From an uncultured Lachnospiraceae bacterium (GTDB lineage: Bacteria > Bacillota > Clostridia > Lachnospirales > Lachnospiraceae): a stretch of DNA of 64,000 nucleotides. The stretch lies in NCBI GenBank assembly GCA_946557105.1, contig CAMNSZ010000007.1:62001-126000 (forward strand), given 5' to 3'. Shown in pieces: positions 17,267-24,736 of the stretch. Position 1 is the first letter of the stretch, and the number at the start of each line of letters is the position of its first letter. The translations under genes were made by a program, and so were the position numbers. The notes under the pieces were generated by a model. It did not search any database and was not told the DNA's origin. It was given only the letters and a program-made list of their open reading frames with translations.

Positions 17267-18776
17267 ACGCGAATATGGTGATTATCAAACCCCTATCGAC
17301 TTTGCAGAAAAGATTTGTCATTATCTGAAAGATTACCGCCATATTAACCCATCTGCAATAGTTGAACCAACTTGCGGCGTAGGTAACTTCTTAAAAAGCA
17401 GTCTTTTATTTGAAGCTAACGAATACTACGGAATTGAAATAAATCCAGAATACTGTGAAAGATGTAGAAATTTCATAAATGACAGTAAAGTAAATGTAAT
17501 CAATTCAGATTTCTTTGCTTTCTCGTCTAAAGCTTTAATCAAAGACAAACGTCAAATTCTTGTTATCGGCAACCCCCCGTGGATAACTAATAGCACATTG
17601 TCTGCCCTAGGTTCTGATAATCTGCCCATAAAAGCTAATTTCAAGGGGCTAAAAGGCATTGACGCAATAACAGGGGCAAGTAATTTTGACATTTGTGAAT
17701 ATATTATCCTTCAACTGATTAACGAATATAGGAATACGAACACCATCATTTCTATACTGTGTAAAACGTCTGTTGCAAGAAATGTTTTCAAGGAACTGAA
17801 AAGAAACTATATTGCGTTTACGTCATGTGATATTTTAGAATTTGATGCCTCAAAGGTATTTGGAATAAATGCAAGTGCCTGTGTTTTGGTTATTCAACTC
17901 TCAGATAAACTACTTTCATCAGATATCTGTAATGTTTATGATTTTGAATACCCTGAGACAATTAAATCACAGTTTGGATATTTAAATAGTCAGTTTTACA
18001 GTAATTTAGATACAGACACAGAAAATTTTGACGGTCGATGCTGTTTTGAATGGCGGCAAGGAGTAAAACATGATTGTTCAAAGATAATGGAACTAACCTT
18101 GCGAAACGGTACGCTTCAAAACAAGCAGAAAGAGGAGGTTCAAATTGAAGATGATATTGTTTTCCCTCTGATTAAAAGCAGCATGTTCAAAGCACCTGTA
18201 ATTCATAGTTTTTCAAAATTCGTCATTGTAACGCAAAAAAAAGCCCGTGAAGATACAGAACATCTTGAACAAGAAGTGCCAAAAACGTGGGAATATCTGA
18301 AAGATAATATAGAACTGTTTGAAAAGAGAAAAAGTTCAATTTATCGTGGTGCGCCTCTATTTTCTATGTTTGGCGTGGGCGATTATTCATATTCCAAATA
18401 TAAAGTTGGAGTTAGCGGTTTTTACAAACAGCCGTTGTTCTCTGTACTGTATTCAGATGACAACAAACCTGTTATGACAGACGACACAAGTTATTTTATC
18501 TGTTTTGACAGTTATGATATGGCATATGTTGCTATGCTATTGTTAAATTCAAAGAAGGTTCAAGGATTCCTTACAAGTATAGCGTTCTTGGATGCAAAAA
18601 GACCATATACAAAGAAAGTCCTTGAACGCATTGATTTTTTTAAAATTGTTAATTCTCTGATATTTGATGAACTAACAAAAACAGAGCAACATTTGAACTT
18701 GCCCTATTATGTTACTTTGCCTATGTATGATGCTTTTAAGTCATTGCTTGGCATTGGGCAAATGAGATTTGCTTAA
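17256..18776 (+). CDS. DNA adenine-N6 methyltransferase of a type II restriction-modification system
   Basis: 506 residues. The N-terminal SAM-binding part has motif I as VEPTCGVGNFLKSS and the catalytic motif IV NPPW (VIGNPPWITNS), typical of gamma-class adenine-N6 methylases such as M.TaqI relatives. The C-terminal half (about 270-506) would be the target recognition domain. It should methylate the host's copies of the site cut by the upstream nuclease. The start overlaps the endonuclease stop by 11 bp, so translation is coupled. No separate specificity subunit or controller protein is present, which argues against type I. Confidence 0.88.
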   Translation: MSGKREYGDYQTPIDFAEKICHYLKDYRHINPSAIVEPTCGVGNFLKSSLLFEANEYYGIEINPEYCERCRNFINDSKVNVINSDFFAFSSKALIKDKRQILVIGNPPWITNSTLSALGSDNLPIKANFKGLKGIDAITGASNFDICEYIILQLINEYRNTNTIISILCKTSVARNVFKELKRNYIAFTSCDILEFDASKVFGINASACVLVIQLSDKLLSSDICNVYDFEYPETIKSQFGYLNSQFYSNLDTDTENFDGRCCFEWRQGVKHDCSKIMELTLRNGTLQNKQKEEVQIEDDIVFPLIKSSMFKAPVIHSFSKFVIVTQKKAREDTEHLEQEVPKTWEYLKDNIELFEKRKSSIYRGAPLFSMFGVGDYSYSKYKVGVSGFYKQPLFSVLYSDDNKPVMTDDTSYFICFDSYDMAYVAMLLLNSKKVQGFLTSIAFLDAKRPYTKKVLERIDFFKIVNSLIFDELTKTEQHLNLPYYVTLPMYDAFKSLLGIGQMRFA

Positions 18777-18956
18777 ATCATATAGAAAGCAATGGCAAGC
18801 ATATAATATATTTGGCGGTTTGCAATATATGGCGATTTATCCTTGCCTTGCCCGACATTTGCAATATAATGTCAAATCCGTTTTGTTCCCTTTGAATGTA
18901 TCAACGCAAGTAATCGAATAATATAATAATCAACATTGCTATAACAGATAGCAAAG

Positions 18957-19014
18957 CCGAGAAAAGCTGTCAATGGTAAACGTTGTACTACGTGCCTTTG
19001 ACAGCTTTTCCTCG
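18957..19014. repeat. Long imperfect inverted repeat
   Basis: Arms of 20 bases at 18957-18976 and 18995-19014 (core GAAAAGCTGTCAA against TTGACAGCTTTTC) around an 18-base loop. No T run follows on either strand, so it looks more like an element end or recombination scar than a simple terminator. Confidence 0.6.
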
Positions 19015-19299
19015 CATATTACGGTTTTTTCTTATATGTACCATATCATTTTTATTGCCACAGAAATTTTAGGCACCATTTGGGCACCAAAACATCCAAA
19101 ATCAATGTGACGTTAAGTGCTCTAATAAGCGAGCAAGTCTTATTTGCAAGGAATTGCGCAGTTTGAGACTTTTTGATAGTATAAAATCAAATACTATTTT
19201 TTATATATTCTGCGGATAGATTGCGGGAAAGTGCCCAAATTCAGAATACCCCTTTTAATGCCCTCTCATACTATGGGTATTTCCTTATATCTGCCGTAG

Positions 19300-19321
19300 C
19301 GCTCTATGTCGCCATAGAGCG
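19300..19321 (-). terminator. Hairpin after the ZorB-like gene
   Basis: Perfect 9-bp arms CGCTCTATG and CATAGAGCG with a 4-base loop, 18 bp past the stop at 19339. No T run, so it may stabilise the transcript end instead of terminating it. Confidence 0.45.
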
Positions 19322-19338
19322 TTATGAGAACGCTGCCG

Positions 19339-20268
19339 TTATTTTACTTCTTGTGACAGTATGTTTGATATTTTCTCAATCATCTCGTCCTCCTTCAGGC
19401 GGAATTTGATTTCCACACGACGAGACGACGCCATGTCAACCTCCTGCGTGAGATTTCCCGAGGAATCGCTTTTATAAATCGGATTACTGCAGGACTTACC
19501 GTTCACCGTAAGAAGCTGCTGAAGCTGTTCTATTTTGCCCTCGCTAAGCCCGTTATCCGCGTCCAGACAAAAATTTGCCACTGCATTGGCACGGTCATAG
19601 GAGAGCTCCATATTTCCCTGATAACCGCCGTCCGTATCCGTATGCCCCTCAATAATAATTTCCGCAATATAGCCCTTATACTGCTCCTGCAAAAGCACGT
19701 CCAGATACTTAGGAATAATCTCCTTCAGCGACGCTTTGCTGTCCTTTGTAAGCGTGGAGCTGTTATACCTGAACAATACATCGGAGGAAAAGGTAATGGA
19801 ACCCGTCTGAGCGTCCACTTTCATGCTGGAATTATTAAATGCCGCCTGCAGGGCGCCAATAATATCCGTTCTGATTCCCACGATGTCCTGCAGCTCGCTC
19901 TTTGTCGTTGCAAGCTCCTTCTTGGCATTTTCTATCTCCAGATAAGCGTTGTTAAGCTCCTCCTTGGTGAGCGCCGCCTCGGCATATGCCTGTTTAAGCT
20001 CTGCTAAGGAAGAGGCAAGCTCTTCATTGGACTTTTCAATCTCCACTCTGGAATTCTCCAAATCCGCTTTTGCCAGATCCAGCTGCTCCTGCGCCGCACT
20101 TAAGTCAAGCCTTGTCTGTTCCAAATCATTTGTCTTCTGTTTGTATATGGCAAGGGTAATGGCAATGATCAGAATAAATATGAGCAGCAGCGCCGCCATC
20201 ATATCCGAATAGGACTGCCAGTAGCTATGTTCCGAAAATGCCTCCCTGCCCCTTTGTCTATTTCTCAT
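19339..20268 (-). CDS. MotB/ZorB-like protein: single TM, coiled coil, OmpA peptidoglycan-binding domain
   Basis: 309 residues. After a short basic N-terminus comes SYWQSYSDMMAALLLIFIL, a single TM helix with the conserved SYSD aspartate that carries protons in MotB/ZorB-type stators. A heptad-rich coiled coil follows (about 45-130) and then an OmpA-like domain (about 145-300) with IIIEGHTDTDG and NMELSYDRANAVANF, which binds peptidoglycan. The gene overlaps the MotA-like gene by 11 bp. The pair should form a proton-driven inner-membrane complex anchored to the wall. No flagellar genes are near; ZorB of Zorya is the closest architecture I know (inference). Confidence 0.8.
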   Translation of the reverse strand: MRNRQRGREAFSEHSYWQSYSDMMAALLLIFILIIAITLAIYKQKTNDLEQTRLDLSAAQEQLDLAKADLENSRVEIEKSNEELASSLAELKQAYAEAALTKEELNNAYLEIENAKKELATTKSELQDIVGIRTDIIGALQAAFNNSSMKVDAQTGSITFSSDVLFRYNSSTLTKDSKASLKEIIPKYLDVLLQEQYKGYIAEIIIEGHTDTDGGYQGNMELSYDRANAVANFCLDADNGLSEGKIEQLQQLLTVNGKSCSNPIYKSDSSGNLTQEVDMASSRRVEIKFRLKEDEMIEKISNILSQEVK

Positions 20269-21421
20269 ACAGGTTCCTCATCTGATTGAATGCATACAAC
20301 TGGTTACCGATATCGTTACTCATTTCGTCACATGCTGCGGAAAGCTTTTCCTTTTGGGCATAAAGCTCCTTTGTCAGCAGCTCCTGTCTGTCCATCACCT
20401 TAACAAGGGCTTCCTGAATACTCCTGTTTCCTTCCACCAGCCCTGCATATACCTCCATAAGGCTCTTGGCATTTTCCGCATAGCCCGCTTGCACCTCGCC
20501 CGCAGCTCTCAGTGTATTTCCCAGCTTTTTAAAATCAACGTCCAAAGCCGTCTGCATCCCTTCCGTAAACTGTGTCACAATACGCTCCACTCCGGCGGTC
20601 TGCTCGTCGGATTTCCCTCTTAAAAGCTCCAACAGCTGCTTCATTGTATTTGACATGTTCGCCTGATATACCACCATTGCCGATAGGGTTTCATCCTCCG
20701 TAGCCGCGGCGGGCATAGCCGTCTGCCTGAAAACAACCAGAAAACTCTCCAGCTTATTATAGGCGTCGGACATTATACTCCTGTAAATGAAATTAAATAC
20801 CAGAGAAAAGAAAATACCGTAAACCGATGTGTGAAACGCCACCTTCATACCTGAAAGAAGCGGACCCACATTGTCCGAAATAGTATAAATATCATTACCG
20901 TTAAAGGAGCCGAGACCCATGGACAAGCCCAAAAAGGTACCCAAAATACCAAGGCCCGTAAGCGTACCCGAAATACCTGAATTAAAAAAGTTCATTCCCA
21001 CCCTGTCCAACAAGTCTTCGTTTATGTATTCCTCCAGATCACAGGTATTGGTATAGCCCCTTTTTGTTTTAAAACTCTTTATTCTCATACGATATTTGTG
21101 AAACGCCGCTCGCAATTCTTCGTTCTCAAACGGCTCCCTGCCGTCCTGATAGCCGCTCCACAGGTTTTTGCCCTCGGATTCCTTGTATTCCTTTTTGAGC
21201 TGCTTTGTCACTGTCTCCAATTCATCCGTCACACGGTTTAACCGTCCGAAGCTGATGGTAGAAATAAGGAAAAGCACTCCTATGATAATCAGAAAACCGA
21301 TATTTATCATCAGATTCACAAGAGAAGCTTCCTCGCCCGTAAACACCCCGTTGACATACAGCACAAAGGCTGCGACTAAAACATAAAATAAAAATAATGA
21401 ATAATATAATTTACTCTTCAT
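20258..21421 (-). CDS. MotA/TolQ/ExbB/ZorA-like proton-channel protein with cytosolic helical tail
   Basis: 387 residues. TM1 (about 5-24) and TM2 (about 34-58) are followed by a cytosolic loop, then TM3 (GTLTGLGILGTFLGLSMGL, about 150-170) and TM4 (GMKVAFHTSVYGIFFSLVFN, about 190-212), the MotA/ExbB core. A long helical tail of roughly 150 residues follows, as in ZorA. AGGAG precedes the ATG. It is translated with the overlapping MotB-like gene. The tail is shorter than that of typical Zorya ZorA proteins (from memory), and no zorC, zorD or zorE homologue is visible in the window. Confidence 0.8.
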   Translation of the reverse strand: MKSKLYYSLFLFYVLVAAFVLYVNGVFTGEEASLVNLMINIGFLIIIGVLFLISTISFGRLNRVTDELETVTKQLKKEYKESEGKNLWSGYQDGREPFENEELRAAFHKYRMRIKSFKTKRGYTNTCDLEEYINEDLLDRVGMNFFNSGISGTLTGLGILGTFLGLSMGLGSFNGNDIYTISDNVGPLLSGMKVAFHTSVYGIFFSLVFNFIYRSIMSDAYNKLESFLVVFRQTAMPAAATEDETLSAMVVYQANMSNTMKQLLELLRGKSDEQTAGVERIVTQFTEGMQTALDVDFKKLGNTLRAAGEVQAGYAENAKSLMEVYAGLVEGNRSIQEALVKVMDRQELLTKELYAQKEKLSAACDEMSNDIGNQLYAFNQMRNLYEK

Positions 21422-21448
21422 CCGTGCTCCTATCCCGTGCCCTTAAGA

Positions 21449-21542
21449 TGCGGCTTTATGCCGCCCCCCGCACGATTTTCCATGCGCATTGTTCCATGCG
21501 CCCGCCTGCAAATACGGTACACCTTCAACGTACCATATTTGC
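21449..21542. repeat. Three consecutive stem-loops between copA and the ZorA-like gene
   Basis: GCGGC/GCCGC at 21450-21464, GCGCAT/ATGCGC at 21484-21501, and a 13-bp stem GCAAATACGGTAC/GTACCATATTTGC (one G-T wobble) at 21508-21542. None has a T run on the minus strand, so they may be processing or stability elements. Confidence 0.5.
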
Positions 21543-21571
21543 ACCCGAAGCACAATAATTCTAAAGAAATC

Positions 21572-21781
21572 TTAATGAATACATTTCACCTCGTAGCCTG
21601 CCTGCGTAACTGCCGCGGTTAAAACATCCTCAGAAACCTCTTCGGCAAGCTCGACGGTTGCCGTCTTCTCCTCAAGACTCATGACAACGGCTTTTACCCC
21701 ATCCACGGCCTCCAATGCCTTCTGTACTCTTCCCGTGCAGTGACCGCACATCATTCCCTCGATTGTCATTACTTTTTTCAT
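21572..21781 (-). CDS. Possible internally initiated CopZ-like copper chaperone (3' end of copA)
   Basis: In frame within copA, the ATG at 21781 begins MKKVMTIEGMMCGHC..., a complete 69-residue heavy-metal-associated domain. GAGAGGAG lies at 21796-21789, seven bases before this ATG, an ideal Shine-Dalgarno arrangement inside a coding region. Together with the disordered, highly charged linker just upstream, this suggests the 3' end is also translated separately as a soluble CopZ-type chaperone that delivers Cu(I) to CopA or CsoR (inference). The alternative is an old copA-copZ fusion that kept the ribosome binding site without using it. Confidence 0.5.
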   Translation of the reverse strand: MKKVMTIEGMMCGHCTGRVQKALEAVDGVKAVVMSLEEKTATVELAEEVSEDVLTAAVTQAGYEVKCIH

Positions 21782-24292
21782 AGTATTACTCCTCTCGTCT
21801 TTGATTTGATTGTTTTTGCTTTTTCCCTTCCGGGTTTCTGCATTTATTGTTTCTTTATACTTAGCTTCCTTCAGGTCTCCCAACCGCCGGTCCTCCGGAC
21901 GCGCTTGCTTTGTCTCCTTCTCTTCGCCCCCTGACATATCGTTCCGAAAACCGCTTTTAAAGCCTCTCAGCCTCAGCGCATTGCCCACCACAAAAATACT
22001 GCTCATACTCATGGCGGCGGCGCCGAACATCGGCGTTAAGCGAAGCTGCAATGCCGGATATAACAGTCCTGCTGCCAAGGGGATACCTATACTGTTATAA
22101 AAGAATGCCCAAAACAAATTCTGCTTAATGTTTCGGATAACCGCCCTGCTCAATCGAATTGCCGTCACTGCATCCCGCAAATCGTTTTTCATCAGGACAA
22201 TATCGGCGCTCTCCATTGCCACATCCGTACCGGCTCCGATTGCCATTCCTACATCTGCCGCCGCAAGGGCAGGTGCGTCATTGATGCCGTCTCCCACCAT
22301 AGCCACACTATGCCCCTGCTCCCTCAGGGTACGGATATGCCGCTCCTTATCCTGCGGAAGCACCTCCGCAATCACCTCCTCTATCTCCATATACTGTCTG
22401 ACTGCCTCGGCAGTACGTTTATTGTCACCGGTAAGCATAACCACTCGTATCCCCATCCTTTTTAACATGCGGATTGCCTGCCGCGAGGTAGGCTTAATTT
22501 CGTCCGCCACCCCGATTAATCCCCAAAGCTCACCCTTTCCTTCAAATCTTGCCGCTACCCACAGAGGCGTCATTCCCTCATCGGCAATAGAATCCGATGC
22601 CTGCATCTGCGCTTCGCTTAAGCTTATACCGTTCTCCTCCAGATATGCCCTGTTCCCCACCATAATCTTTGCTCCGGCATTTAAACCGCTTTCCAATATT
22701 CCTTCAATACCGCGGCCAAAAACTGCCTGAAAATCCTTCACCTTAAGAATTTCACAGTCAAGAAGCTCCGCTTCCTTTATGACCGCCTCCGCAAGCGGAT
22801 GCCCGCTCTTTCTTTCCACGGCTGCCGCCGCGGAAAGAAGCTGCCGCGGGGTTACTCCCTCCTTATAACAGGAGGTCAGCATTACCTTAAGCCGTCCCTC
22901 GGTTATAGTACCCGTCTTGTCGAATACCACCGTATCAATTCCTCTTGCCGTCTGAAGAGCCTCTCCCGACTTTATCAGCACGCCGTTTCTTGCACCCACT
23001 CCCGTACCTACCATGATTGCCACGGGAGTGGCAAGCCCCAGAGCGCAAGGACAGGAGATAACCAGCACGGCAATCGCCGTAGAAATGGCAAACTCTGCCG
23101 AAGCTCCCGCAAGCAGCCAGCCAATCAATGTAAGAAGCGAAATCCCCATAACCACCGGAACAAACACTCCCGCCACCTTGTCCGCCAATCTGGCGATAGG
23201 GGCTTTACTGCCGGCAGCCTCCTCCACAAGACGGATAATCTGCGACAGCGTGGTTTCCTCTCCCACCCGTTCCGCACGACATTTCAAAAAGCCCGATTTA
23301 TTCATGGTTGCGGAAACTACCTTATCCCCCGCCTGCTTTTCTACAGGAACGCTTTCACCGGTGATTGCCGCCTCGTCCACACTGGAGCCGCCCTCCAGCA
23401 CTACGCCGTCCGCAGGCACCAGACTCCCGGGCTTTACCAGAAAAATATCGCCTTTTTGCAAAAGCTCTGTGGGAATCATAACCTCCCCGCCGTTCCCGTC
23501 AAGTACCACCGCCATTTTGGGAGACAAATCCATAAGCTTGGTAATTGCCTCGCTTGTCTTTCCCTTGGAGCGCCCCTCCAGATACTTACCCACCGTTATC
23601 AACGTCAGAATCATTCCGGCCGATTCAAAATATAAATCATGGGAATACTGCTCCACCAGTGCCATATTTCCATGACCCAGCCCATAGCTGATACGATACA
23701 TGGCAAAAATACCGTACCCCAGCGCCGCCGAAGCGCCCAACGCAATAAGGCTGTCCATATTAGGGCTCAGATGCACAAGCGTTTTAAATCCAACCGCAAA
23801 AAATTTCCGGTTCACGTATAATATTGGAAGCAATAGCAAAAGCTGTGTCAACGCAAGGGTCATGGCGTTTTCTCCGCCATGGAAAGCCTTCATAATAAAA
23901 TCCGGTACGGGAAGCCCAAATAAATCCCTATACATATGATACATAGCGACATACATTAGAAGCAGCAGGAAAAAAACGGAGATACCCAGCCGCAGCTTCA
24001 TGGCTTTGTCCTCCTCCCTGACCTTTTGCTTCAACACATTCCTTCCGTCCTCCCTTTTATCCTCCGAGCTTCCCGGCTCCGCCGCCATTTCCGAAGCCTT
24101 GTATCCCGCCTTTTTTACTGCCTCCACTATCCCCTCCCGGTTCAGTCCGGCTTCGTCATATTCAATATCCATGGTTTCTGTCAGCAGATTCACATTTGCC
24201 GTCTTCACCCCCGGCAATTTTCTGACTGCCCTCTCCACATGGGCGGAGCATGCCGAACAGGTCATACCCGATATATGATATTTTTCTTTCAT
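21572..24292 (-). CDS. copA: Copper-exporting P1B-type ATPase with a fused C-terminal CopZ-like domain
   Basis: 906 residues. Domains in order: N-terminal heavy-metal-associated domain (GMTCSAC, about 8-70), eight membrane segments with the copper-binding SCPCAL motif in TM6, the phosphorylation site DKTGT, SGHPLAEA of the nucleotide domain, the hinge GDGINDAP, then after the last TM a hydrophilic linker of about 60 residues and a second HMA domain (MMCGHC, about 838-906). It exports Cu(I). It lies 18 bp downstream of csoR, which should repress it. The last 69 codons start with an ATG that has its own ribosome binding site; see the separate entry. Confidence 0.95.
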   Translation of the reverse strand: MKEKYHISGMTCSACSAHVERAVRKLPGVKTANVNLLTETMDIEYDEAGLNREGIVEAVKKAGYKASEMAAEPGSSEDKREDGRNVLKQKVREEDKAMKLRLGISVFFLLLLMYVAMYHMYRDLFGLPVPDFIMKAFHGGENAMTLALTQLLLLLPILYVNRKFFAVGFKTLVHLSPNMDSLIALGASAALGYGIFAMYRISYGLGHGNMALVEQYSHDLYFESAGMILTLITVGKYLEGRSKGKTSEAITKLMDLSPKMAVVLDGNGGEVMIPTELLQKGDIFLVKPGSLVPADGVVLEGGSSVDEAAITGESVPVEKQAGDKVVSATMNKSGFLKCRAERVGEETTLSQIIRLVEEAAGSKAPIARLADKVAGVFVPVVMGISLLTLIGWLLAGASAEFAISTAIAVLVISCPCALGLATPVAIMVGTGVGARNGVLIKSGEALQTARGIDTVVFDKTGTITEGRLKVMLTSCYKEGVTPRQLLSAAAAVERKSGHPLAEAVIKEAELLDCEILKVKDFQAVFGRGIEGILESGLNAGAKIMVGNRAYLEENGISLSEAQMQASDSIADEGMTPLWVAARFEGKGELWGLIGVADEIKPTSRQAIRMLKRMGIRVVMLTGDNKRTAEAVRQYMEIEEVIAEVLPQDKERHIRTLREQGHSVAMVGDGINDAPALAAADVGMAIGAGTDVAMESADIVLMKNDLRDAVTAIRLSRAVIRNIKQNLFWAFFYNSIGIPLAAGLLYPALQLRLTPMFGAAAMSMSSIFVVGNALRLRGFKSGFRNDMSGGEEKETKQARPEDRRLGDLKEAKYKETINAETRKGKSKNNQIKDERSNTMKKVMTIEGMMCGHCTGRVQKALEAVDGVKAVVMSLEEKTATVELAEEVSEDVLTAAVTQAGYEVKCIH

Positions 24293-24310
24293 CGCTAAAT
24301 ATCCCCCTTC

Positions 24311-24613
24311 TTATTTCAATTTTTTCATCAATTCCACCGCCTCGTCCACTACGGCGGTATTCCCCCTTTGTATCTGCTCCACTACACAGCTCTCCATATG
24401 CTCCTTAAAAATCTCATATCCAAAGGACTGGAGCGCGCTCTCCACTGCCGCAACCTGAACCAATATATCACCGCAGTAGCGGTTCTCGTCCAACATTTTC
24501 CCGATACCGTTCATTTGACCCACTATTCGGCTTAACCGGTTTTTCAGCTTCTTTAATTCCTTCTCACATCTCGGCGTTTCTTTCTGATGACAGCATTCTT
24601 TATTATCTTCCAT
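24311..24613 (-). CDS. csoR: CsoR-family copper-sensing repressor
   Basis: 100 residues with the all-helical CsoR/RcnR fold (KKLKNRLSRIVGQMNGIGKML). The Cu(I)-ligand set is present: Cys in RYCGDIL, then His and Cys in HMESCV. The Cys/His-rich N-terminus ECCHQKETPRC may add metal binding. It binds DNA without copper and releases it when Cu(I) binds. copA follows 18 bp downstream, and two inverted repeats of CsoR type precede the gene, so csoR is autoregulated. Confidence 0.92.
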   Translation of the reverse strand: MEDNKECCHQKETPRCEKELKKLKNRLSRIVGQMNGIGKMLDENRYCGDILVQVAAVESALQSFGYEIFKEHMESCVVEQIQRGNTAVVDEAVELMKKLK

Positions 24614-24669
24614 ATTCCTGACACAATCCTTTCCGCCATACTTCTACACTCCGCCATGTACTTACAAAA

Positions 24670-24724
24670 ATACCCTGCGGGGTATCTATTTATTTCGTTA
24701 ATAGAATATACCCCGCCAGGGTAT
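24670..24724 (-). promoter_or_regulatory. Two CsoR operator boxes
   Basis: Box 1: ATACCCTGCGGGGTAT at 24670-24685. Box 2: ATACCCCGCCAGGGTAT at 24708-24724. Both follow the TACCC-n-GGGTA pattern of CsoR operators. Box 2 fills the spacer of the csoR promoter; box 1 lies 23-38 bp downstream of box 2, just past the transcription start. Confidence 0.8.
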
Positions 24725-24731
24725 TTGTCAA
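24703..24731 (-). promoter_or_regulatory. csoR-copA promoter
   Basis: -35 TTGACA (24731-24726), exact 17-bp spacer, -10 TATTCT (24708-24703). The spacer is almost entirely occupied by a CsoR box, so repressor binding would directly block RNA polymerase. Confidence 0.8.
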
Positions 24732-24736
24732 GTGTC

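Larger units (their letters stand above)
18777..19338. other. Intergenic region between the methyltransferase and the ZorB-like gene (convergent)
   Basis: No gene supported. It contains a long imperfect inverted repeat (18957-19014), the sequence GGCACCATTTGGGCACCA (19072-19089), whose first ten bases recur at 16109-16118, and a perfect 9-bp hairpin at 19300-19321 that may terminate the ZorB-like transcript. Confidence 0.45.

Noticed and set aside
19221..19409. Hydrophobic plus-strand ORF of 62 codons
   Set aside because: It overlaps the 3' end of the ZorB-like gene in antisense and contains its terminator-like hairpin; no ribosome binding site.
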